This document shows positions 1 to 4,404 of a stretch of DNA of 7,910 nt, piece after piece. The DNA is taken from the NCBI GenBank assembly GCA_020438665.1, contig JAGQUE010000389.1:1-7910 (forward strand), given 5' to 3'. Positions within the stretch are counted from its first letter, which is position 1; each line of letters starts with the position of its first letter. Below the pieces are notes generated by a model that did not search any database, was not told the DNA's origin, and was given only the letters and a program-made list of their open reading frames with translations. A program made the translations under genes and the position numbers. The DNA comes from Nocardioidaceae bacterium (GTDB lineage: Bacteria > Actinomycetota > Actinomycetes > Propionibacteriales > Nocardioidaceae).

Positions 1-123
1 CCATCCGGCGGGGCCACCGGCATGCCCGGACCACGACTAGCTGGTGTCCCCGACGCGGCAGGCGCGTCCGCCCGCACCAGCCATGTAAACCGCGGGTGGA
101 GCGGCTGGTCCTTCCGTGCTCGC

Positions 124-357
124 ATGCGGCTTGGGCTCAGATCGCGGGCCGGCGTGGGGCTCGTCCTGGGCGCTTTGGCAGCGGCGACCGGTTGCTCAGG
201 AGACTCCGACAGCGCGCACCGGGACGTCGAGGTTGTCCATGTAGCCCCGAAGCGCTCGGCCCACTCGATGATCCCGGGCGTCGCTCGGCTCGACCGCGGA
301 GGGCGGCGTGGGGTCTGGCCGACCGAAAGCCGCCCGCGGCCCGCGCGGGCTCGCTAG
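124..357 (+). CDS. Possible small lipoprotein, doubtful or remnant
   Basis: From ATG 124 this frame encodes 77 residues. It starts with a basic segment (MRLGLRSRAG), then a hydrophobic stretch (VGLVLGALAAA), then TGCSGDSDS. That resembles a signal peptide with a weak lipobox (ATGC, with Cys24 as the lipidation site) and a Ser/Asp-rich linker. The hydrophobic core and Cys fit a secreted lipoprotein, but three things count against it. No Shine-Dalgarno sequence stands at usual spacing before ATG 124. The -3 residue is Ala rather than the preferred Leu. The C-terminal half is Arg/Pro-rich (ending RPARAR) and looks like translated intergenic DNA running through a GC hairpin. About one codon in five ends in A or T, more than in the strong genes here. 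It may be the surviving 5' end of a truncated lipoprotein gene. An in-frame ATG at 22 would add 34 residues without a signal-like start, so I prefer 124. Confidence 0.3.
   Translation: MRLGLRSRAGVGLVLGALAAATGCSGDSDSAHRDVEVVHVAPKRSAHSMIPGVARLDRGGRRGVWPTESRPRPARAR
332..350 (+). terminator. All-GC hairpin, possible terminator
   Basis: GCCCGCG (332-338) and CGCGGGC (344-350) form a perfect 7-bp all-GC stem around a 5-nt loop. There is no T-tract after it, so it is not a classical intrinsic terminator, although many high-GC actinobacterial terminators lack one. It lies just before the likely leader of the next gene and overlaps the last codons of the doubtful lipoprotein frame. It could also arise by chance in sequence this GC-rich. 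Confidence 0.25.
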
Positions 358-388
358 CATCGGCGTTCCCCCAGGCCGATCAGGGAGA
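355..388 (+). promoter_or_regulatory. Possible -10 box, leader hairpin and RBS for the 395 gene
   Basis: TAGCAT (355-360) fits the actinobacterial -10 pattern TANNNT, but no TTGAC-like -35 stands 16-19 bp upstream. ATCGGC (359-364) and GCCGAT (375-380) form a 6-bp inverted repeat around a 10-nt loop. AGGGAGA (382-388) is a strong Shine-Dalgarno sequence 6 nt before GTG 395 and decides that start. The RBS is convincing; the promoter is a guess. Confidence 0.4.
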
Positions 389-394
389 CACCTC

Positions 395-793
395 GTGACC
401 GACGCACACCTCGCGGAGCGCCGCGTGGCCTATGACGGTCTCGACGCGCAGGCGGCCGCGACGGCAGCGGCCCTGGCCGAGTGCCCCCGGTGCGCGGCGC
501 CGCTCACGCTGGACGGCGCACTGCCCGAGGACCCCTCGAGCGACACCGCGATCGCGCCTCCTGGCGTCGTCCGACACGAGGCGATCCCCGGGTCGTGGGT
601 GTTCCGCACCGAGGTGGGCCGGGTGACGACCCAGGTCGTGACGACCTCCTGCCTCACCTGCCAGGCAACCTGCCTGGTGGCGACCAGCCACGACGAGTGG
701 CAGCCGGCGCGCTGGGTCGCGCTCGAGCCGCTGGTCGTCGTGCTGCCCGACCTGGGCGACGACCACGCCGCTGCAGGTGGTGCCACGCCCTGA
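395..793 (+). CDS. Small hypothetical protein with paired Cys motifs (putative zinc ribbon)
   Basis: The protein is 132 residues, probably cytoplasmic: no signal peptide or membrane segment is visible. The start is GTG 395, set by AGGGAGA 6 nt upstream; a longer in-frame ATG at 308 would read through non-coding-looking sequence. A helical Ala-rich N-terminus (residues 4-28) precedes CPRC (Cys30, Cys33). A second cluster, CLTCQATC, gives Cys86, Cys89 and Cys93. CxxC plus CxxC about 50 residues apart is the usual arrangement of a zinc ribbon or rubredoxin-like knuckle, so metal binding is a reasonable inference. Between the pairs, residues 66-84 look like beta strands (SWVFRTEVGRVTTQVVTTS). The C-terminal part has a conserved-looking Trp-rich stretch (W102, W107) and then an acidic tail. 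I do not recognise a named family and assign no function. It is followed by a perfect palindrome and then a secreted protein gene on the same strand; the 103-bp gap and separate leader suggest the two are not tightly coupled. Confidence 0.75.
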   Translation: MTDAHLAERRVAYDGLDAQAAATAAALAECPRCAAPLTLDGALPEDPSSDTAIAPPGVVRHEAIPGSWVFRTEVGRVTTQVVTTSCLTCQATCLVATSHDEWQPARWVALEPLVVVLPDLGDDHAAAGGATP

Positions 794-802
794 GACCAGG
801 CC

Positions 803-822
803 CGATGTCCGATCGGACATCG
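803..822. promoter_or_regulatory. Perfect 20-bp palindrome, candidate operator
   Basis: CGATGTCCGATCGGACATCG reads identically on both strands over all 20 bases. It lies 9 bp after the stop of the Cys-motif gene and 74 bp before the start of the RTX gene. Perfect dyads of this size are typical operators for dimeric repressors such as TetR- or GntR-type proteins. As RNA it would form an 8-bp stem with a GATC loop and could help terminate the upstream transcript, but no T-tract follows. Its centre lies about 60 bp upstream of the putative start of transcription for the RTX gene. Confidence 0.55.
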
Positions 823-859
823 TTGGCCGATTCCCCGGCGGCGGGGAGCGCAGCGTCGC

Positions 860-875
860 TAGAGTCGAAGGACTC
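860..875 (+). promoter_or_regulatory. Possible -10 box and small dyad upstream of the RTX gene
   Basis: TAGAGT (860-865) fits an actinobacterial -10 element and lies about 30 bp upstream of the GTG start at 897. No good -35 is seen at 16-19 bp; TTGGCC at 823-828 is too far away. GAGTC (862-866) and GACTC (871-875) form a 5-bp dyad around GAAG, overlapping the -10 and the likely transcription start. A second short hairpin, CCCCG/CGGGG, lies at 833-846. The Shine-Dalgarno sequence GGGAGG (885-890) is 6 nt before GTG 897. Confidence 0.35.
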
Positions 876-896
876 CAGCCCCCCGGGAGGTCTTTC

Positions 897-1598
897 GTGT
901 TCCGCCGTCTCATCACGCTGTCCGTCGCCGCCGCGCTCGCCGTCGGCCTCAACGCCGGTGCCGCCTTCGCGGACCACCCGCGCACCTACCTCGGCCCCGG
1001 CGCCGCGGGTGTCCATGACATCAAGGACAAGGCGCTGATCCGCCCCTCCAAGTGGGGCTTCATCTTCATCGCGGGCCAGCAGGACAGCCACCTCACGATC
1101 ACCTTCGACAAGGACGCCAACACGCTGACCTATGTCGACACCGGCACGGCCGAGCTGATCAAGTGGCCGGCGCGTTGCACCCCGTTGACGGTCGACCAGG
1201 GCGTCGCCGCCACGTGCACGATCCCGCCGCGCTTCGAGACCAAGCGCATGTTCGTCCAGGTCTGGCCGCGCCTCGGCAACGACTATGTCGACGGCAGCAC
1301 GCTGCCCAAGCGGTTCCGGCTGTGGGTGCTCGCGGACGCCGGCCACGACGAGTTCTATGGCGGCGACGGCGCCGACTTCTTCAACGGCGCCAAGGACGCG
1401 GACATCGCGTACGGCGGTCTCGGCAAGGACTGGCTGCGCACCGGCCCCGGTGACGACCAGCTGTGGGGCGGCGACGACAAGGACCGCCTGTCGTGTGCGG
1501 AAGACCGCGACACGGCCCACGCCGACGACCTCGACACCTTCTACCAGTGCGAGACGATCGTCGGCGACGAGACCTCGCCCCGCCCCAACGCCGTCTGA
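897..1598 (+). CDS. Secreted RTX-type (hemolysin-type) calcium-binding repeat protein
   Basis: The protein is 233 residues. Start GTG 897 is set by GGGAGG 6 nt upstream and opens directly into a Sec signal peptide: FRR, then a hydrophobic core (about residues 5-23), then AFA with probable cleavage after Ala25. Residues 26-148 form an unrecognised beta-rich domain with two cysteines (Cys94, Cys107) that could pair outside the cell. Residues 149-202 are six in-register nonapeptides (GHDEFYGGD, GADFFNGAK, DADIAYGGL, GKDWLRTGP, GDDQLWGGD, DKDRLSCAE), matching the RTX consensus GGxGxDx(hydrophobic)x that folds into a calcium-binding parallel beta roll. Residues 200-219 (C-A-E-D-R-D ... D-x-x-D ... 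C-E) look like the capping segment common at the end of actinobacterial RTX repeats; Cys200 and Cys218 may form a disulfide. The short repeat block suggests a small extracellular calcium-binding or scaffold protein rather than a pore-forming toxin. No type I secretion genes are nearby, and the signal peptide indicates Sec export. The gene ends 4 bp from the convergent DUF2254 gene. Confidence 0.88.
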   Translation: MFRRLITLSVAAALAVGLNAGAAFADHPRTYLGPGAAGVHDIKDKALIRPSKWGFIFIAGQQDSHLTITFDKDANTLTYVDTGTAELIKWPARCTPLTVDQGVAATCTIPPRFETKRMFVQVWPRLGNDYVDGSTLPKRFRLWVLADAGHDEFYGGDGADFFNGAKDADIAYGGLGKDWLRTGPGDDQLWGGDDKDRLSCAEDRDTAHADDLDTFYQCETIVGDETSPRPNAV

Positions 1599-1602
1599 CT
1601 GC

Positions 1603-2880
1603 TCAGCCCTCGACGCGCTGCCGTGCCACGCTGTCCCGTTTGGCGGCGATCACCTGACGATGCTCGGGCAACGCGGCGTCGAGCAGGTCCTCGAGCATGC
1701 CCAGGACGCGGTGACGCGCCCGCGGCAGGTCACCGCCGTAGTGCACGATCTCGTCCACCGCGACGTCGAGCAGGTCGGCCAGGCGGGGCGGGCGGTGGCG
1801 CACCCGGACCTTGCCGTCGTCATCGAGCAGGGTGGGCGAGAGCGCGGGCCGTCGTACGACGAGCCGAAGCAGGGTGTGCAGGTGGTCGACGCACTGCAGC
1901 GCCGTCGTGGGGTCGTTGACCCCGGGTGAGAGGCCCCGCTCGGCGATGTCGACGAGCTGCCGGAAGCCGAACCCCGGATCCTGGCGCATCGTCCGCTGGC
2001 GGCCGAGCGAGAAGGCGCTGCGCAGCGACGCCACCTCCGAGGGGTCGAGCTCACGGTCGGCGTGGACGAGTGCGAGGGGCTGCCCGTCGGCGACGAAGCG
2101 TCCCATGTCGACGGTCACGTCGATCCACCCGTCGAGGGCGGCCAGCCGGTGGACGAGATCGGTGAGCGCGATGAACTCGACGACACCGTGGCGACCGGGG
2201 ATGGCCAGCGTCGCGGTGCGGGTGCGGGGCTCGGGGTCGGCGTGGGCACTGGCTTCCGGCAGCCGTTGGCCGTCCTCGGAGTCGGGATCGCCGAACAGGG
2301 ACACCAGCTCGTCTCGGGTGCCGTCGGCGATCTGGAAGATCACCTGCGTCATCTGGATCGACCGGGTGATCCACTGGATGAAGGCCAGGAACGTCGCGAT
2401 GCTCGCCATGACGAGCAGGAAGGCGACCGACACCGAGACCTGGGGCACGAACTCGTCCTGCGACGACGAGGAGCTGCGCACGGACCGGAGCACGATCAGC
2501 GCGAACGTGAAGGTGGCGACGAAGACGCCCAGCGTGGCCTGGGTCAGCCGCTGCTGGAGGAAGCCCTGGAGGGCCCGCGGCGTGAACTGGGTGCTGGCCA
2601 GCTGGAGCACCACGATGGTGATGGAGAAGACCAGGCCGGTCACCGAGATCATCGCCGTGGCGATCGTGCTCAGCAGCGTGCGAGCCGCGGAGGCACCACC
2701 CCCGAAGAAGACGGTCGTGTCGTGGGTGAGCCGATCATCCAGCAGAGGCAGCAGGATCCCGGCGACCACGGACGCCACCGTGATCGCCAACGGCAGCACC
2801 CAGAACGGACCGGTCAGGGCGCTCCACAGGCGCAGCGCTCGCCCCGGCGACCGGTCGGCCTCACCGCCCGGCCCGGTCAC
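1603..2880 (-). CDS. DUF2254 family predicted membrane protein
   Basis: The protein is 425 residues from GTG 2880, a usual length for DUF2254 (COG4325). Four membrane segments are visible at about residues 26-46, 70-94, 115-132 and 150-171. The stretch SVTGLVFSITIVVLQLAS (79-96) followed by TQFTPRALQGF is a family hallmark. A long soluble domain follows, with the second hallmark QDPGFGFRQLVDIAERGLSP (300-319), then GVNDPTTA (320-327). The family's biochemical role is not established. The in-frame ORF is open far upstream (to 3501), but that part is antisense-like noise inside the decarboxylase gene. GTG 2880 places the start in a 4-base GTGA overlap with the decarboxylase stop, and no Shine-Dalgarno sequence precedes it, so translation probably depends on ribosomes finishing the upstream gene. 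This suggests a functional link between the membrane protein and the decarboxylase, perhaps in handling its substrate or product, but that is inference. It converges on the RTX gene with a 4-bp gap. Confidence 0.92.
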   Translation of the reverse strand: MTGPGGEADRSPGRALRLWSALTGPFWVLPLAITVASVVAGILLPLLDDRLTHDTTVFFGGGASAARTLLSTIATAMISVTGLVFSITIVVLQLASTQFTPRALQGFLQQRLTQATLGVFVATFTFALIVLRSVRSSSSSQDEFVPQVSVSVAFLLVMASIATFLAFIQWITRSIQMTQVIFQIADGTRDELVSLFGDPDSEDGQRLPEASAHADPEPRTRTATLAIPGRHGVVEFIALTDLVHRLAALDGWIDVTVDMGRFVADGQPLALVHADRELDPSEVASLRSAFSLGRQRTMRQDPGFGFRQLVDIAERGLSPGVNDPTTALQCVDHLHTLLRLVVRRPALSPTLLDDDGKVRVRHRPPRLADLLDVAVDEIVHYGGDLPRARHRVLGMLEDLLDAALPEHRQVIAAKRDSVARQRVEG

Positions 2881-4262
2881 GATGCGAGGGTGTCGAGCAC
2901 CTTGCCGACCACGACAGGATCGGTTCCCGGATTGACGAAGATCATCCGCAGCACCGGCTCGCCCCTCCAGCGGGTCGGGATGCACAGCACCTGACCGCTG
3001 ATGGCCTGCTCGTGCGACCAGGCGGCATAGTCCTCGGCTGTCCACCCCGGCCGGTCGAAGAGCAGGACCGACAGCTCGGGGCCACTCAGCAGCCGCAGCG
3101 TCGGGCGGCTCCGGATGTCCTCGGCGACGATGCGGGCGGTCGTCAGGCACTGCTCGACCGCCTGGCGATAGCGGTCGGTCCCGTGCGTCGCGAGGCTGAA
3201 CCACAGCGACAGCCCGCGCGGCCGCCGCGACAGGTGGATCGCCATGTCGGCGGGGTTCCACTCGGCCTGGTTGGCGACGTCGAGATAGCTCGCGGTCTGG
3301 CGGTGGGCCGCCCGGGCCAGCTCGGGCCGGCGATAGAGCAGCGCGCAGGCGTCGTACGGCGCGAATAGCCACTTGTGCGGGTCGACGATGAACGAGTCGG
3401 CGTCCTCGATACCGCGATAGAGGTGGGCCACGCTGGGGGCGAGGATCCCCGCGCCGCCATAGGCGCCGTCGACGTGGAGCCACACGTCGCGCCGACGGCA
3501 CTCCGCGGCGACCCCGGCGATGTCGTCGACGATGCCGGCGTTGGTGGTTCCAGCTGTCGCGGTGACGGCGAAGACCCGTGACCCCTCGCGATCGAGCACG
3601 GTCGCGAGCTCGCCCCCGGTGAGCCGGCCGCGCTCGTCTCCAGGAACGGTGACGATGTCGACGCCCATCACCCGAGCGTTGGACCGGACCGAGGAGTGTG
3701 CCTCCTCGGTGCAGGCCAGCAGCCAGCCCCCCTCGGGCACCTTGGGCAGCCCCGCCTCGAGCCGCCGCTGCTCGGCGGTGTGGCGCGCCGCGACGAGCGC
3801 GGACAGGTTGCCCATCGTGCCGCCGGCGACGAAGACACCCCCGGCGGTCTCGGGCCAGCGGAGCAGCGAGGCGATCCAGGCGAGCACCTGGTTCTCGGCG
3901 TGGATCGCTCCGGCGCCGACCTCCCAGAGCCCGGCGAAGATGTTGGACGCACTCGTCGCGAGCTCGAACGCCGCAGCCGACCGCGTCGGCGCCGACGGCA
4001 CATAGGCGAGGTTCATCGGGTCGTCCTGGGACCGGGTGGCCGGCACCAGGACGTCCTTGAAGATCTCGAGTGCCCGATCGGCGCCGATCCCATGGTCGCT
4101 GATGGTGCGTCCCATCGCCGCCTCGAGCTCGGCGGCGGGTCGCGCGGTGGTCAGCGGGTCACTGCGCCGGAAGACGCGGCTCGTCGCCCAGGACAGGACG
4201 GCGGCCACTCCTTCGGACTCGTCGCCCCACACGGTCGGCCTCGCAGACCCAGGAGTGCTCAT
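2877..4262 (-). CDS. PLP-dependent group II amino-acid decarboxylase
   Basis: The protein is 461 residues from ATG 4262, typical of the Pyridoxal_deC family (aromatic amino acid, glutamate, diaminobutyrate and related decarboxylases), which removes the alpha-carboxylate of an amino acid to give an amine and CO2 in the cytoplasm. Key residues are His189 in EEAHSS (stacks on the cofactor ring), Asp265 in HVDGAYGG (binds the pyridine nitrogen) and Lys297 in DPHKW (Schiff base). These positions run close to His192, Asp271 and Lys303 of animal DOPA decarboxylase. The family more often has Ala where this protein has Gly266. An N-terminal helical segment, a glycine-rich cofactor loop (FVAGGTMGNLSAL) and the C-terminal SRRPRGLSLWFSLATHGTDR block are all present, so the enzyme looks intact. 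Substrate cannot be assigned; aromatic amino acids or 2,4-diaminobutyrate are possible. Upstream in-frame GTG codons (4307, 4298) lack an RBS, while AGGAGG lies 12 nt before ATG 4262. Tyrosine is encoded by TAT in 7 of 8 cases, unlike its neighbours. It is the first gene of a two-gene operon. Confidence 0.93.
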   Translation of the reverse strand: MSTPGSARPTVWGDESEGVAAVLSWATSRVFRRSDPLTTARPAAELEAAMGRTISDHGIGADRALEIFKDVLVPATRSQDDPMNLAYVPSAPTRSAAAFELATSASNIFAGLWEVGAGAIHAENQVLAWIASLLRWPETAGGVFVAGGTMGNLSALVAARHTAEQRRLEAGLPKVPEGGWLLACTEEAHSSVRSNARVMGVDIVTVPGDERGRLTGGELATVLDREGSRVFAVTATAGTTNAGIVDDIAGVAAECRRRDVWLHVDGAYGGAGILAPSVAHLYRGIEDADSFIVDPHKWLFAPYDACALLYRRPELARAAHRQTASYLDVANQAEWNPADMAIHLSRRPRGLSLWFSLATHGTDRYRQAVEQCLTTARIVAEDIRSRPTLRLLSGPELSVLLFDRPGWTAEDYAAWSHEQAISGQVLCIPTRWRGEPVLRMIFVNPGTDPVVVGKVLDTLAS

Positions 4263-4274
4263 GAGGTCAGCATG

Positions 4275-4280
4275 CCTCCT
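4275..4280 (-). promoter_or_regulatory. Decarboxylase Shine-Dalgarno at long spacing
   Basis: CCTCCT on the plus strand reads AGGAGG on the minus strand. It lies 12 nt before ATG 4262, longer than the usual 5-9 nt, yet is the only strong site near any candidate start. One base after it an ATG (4273-4271) opens the four-codon frame ATG CTG ACC TCA TGA, whose stop overlaps the decarboxylase ATG as ATGA. The spacing to that first ATG is too short for efficient initiation, so this may be chance. Confidence 0.5.
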
Positions 4281-4323
4281 GGCCGCAAAGCCCGTCACGT
4301 CCGCCACCGCGTTGACCCGCGGC

Positions 4324-4356
4324 TAAGTGCGGCCCAAGTCCGCCCCAAGTGCGCAC
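4324..4356. repeat. Three-copy 11-bp direct repeat, candidate regulator binding array
   Basis: The copies are TAAGTGCGGCC (4324-4334), CAAGTCCGCCC (4335-4345) and CAAGTGCGCAC (4346-4356), with core YAAGTSCG. They are directly adjacent with an 11-bp period, about one helical turn, so a protein binding them would meet the same DNA face three times. Helical-phase direct repeats are typical of OmpR/PhoB-type response regulators and SARP activators. They lie between two divergent genes, 49 bp before the MMPL start. The array seems unrelated to coding. Confidence 0.6.
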
Positions 4357-4404
4357 ATCGAGTCTGTGGACCGGACACCAACCACGAACCAAGGAGACCC
4401 CACC

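Larger units (their letters stand above)
1..394. other. Left-edge stretch with no convincing full gene
   Basis: This stretch upstream of the first well-supported gene contains one weak plus-strand ORF with a lipoprotein-like start (124-357), a GC hairpin (332-350) and a possible leader for the next gene. A plus-strand reading frame entering from the left edge stops at 38-40 (TAG), so the tail of an upstream gene is possible but cannot be recognised. A minus-strand frame is open across much of 1-300 but has no recognisable family signature. Third-position GC in the weak ORF is visibly lower than in the genes downstream, which suits intergenic or decaying sequence. Confidence 0.5.
4263..4404. 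promoter_or_regulatory. Divergent intergenic control region
   Basis: This 142-bp region separates the decarboxylase (minus) from the MMPL pump (plus) and must hold both promoters. It contains an 11-bp direct repeat in three copies (4324-4356), the decarboxylase RBS (4275-4280, minus) and the MMPL RBS AAGGAGA (4391-4397). TTGACC (4312-4317, plus) looks like a -35, but no convincing -10 sits at normal distance. I could not place a promoter with confidence on either strand. Confidence 0.6.

Noticed and set aside
654..1520. 288-residue minus-strand ORF opposite the RTX gene
   Set aside because: The plus strand has an RBS, signal peptide and exact nonapeptide repeats, while the minus frame has no recognisable features.
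1599..1602. Terminator in the 4-bp gap between the RTX and DUF2254 genes
   Set aside because: The gap is too short, and no convincing stem-loop spans the two stop codons; only short chance dyads such as GACGATCGTC at 1554-1563 occur nearby.
1811..2935. 374-residue plus-strand ORF antisense to the DUF2254 gene
   Set aside because: It is Ser/Arg/Trp-rich without domains and lies opposite a gene with two clear family hallmarks.
2881..3501. Upstream extension of the DUF2254 frame (207 extra residues)
   Set aside because: The added sequence is Arg/Pro-rich and lies wholly inside the decarboxylase gene. The GTGA overlap gives a natural start at 2880, and the DUF2254 homology begins there.
4263..4404. 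Search for a riboswitch or small RNA in the divergent region
   Set aside because: No conserved riboswitch core or stable long hairpin with a T-tract could be seen, and the only strong pattern is the direct repeat.
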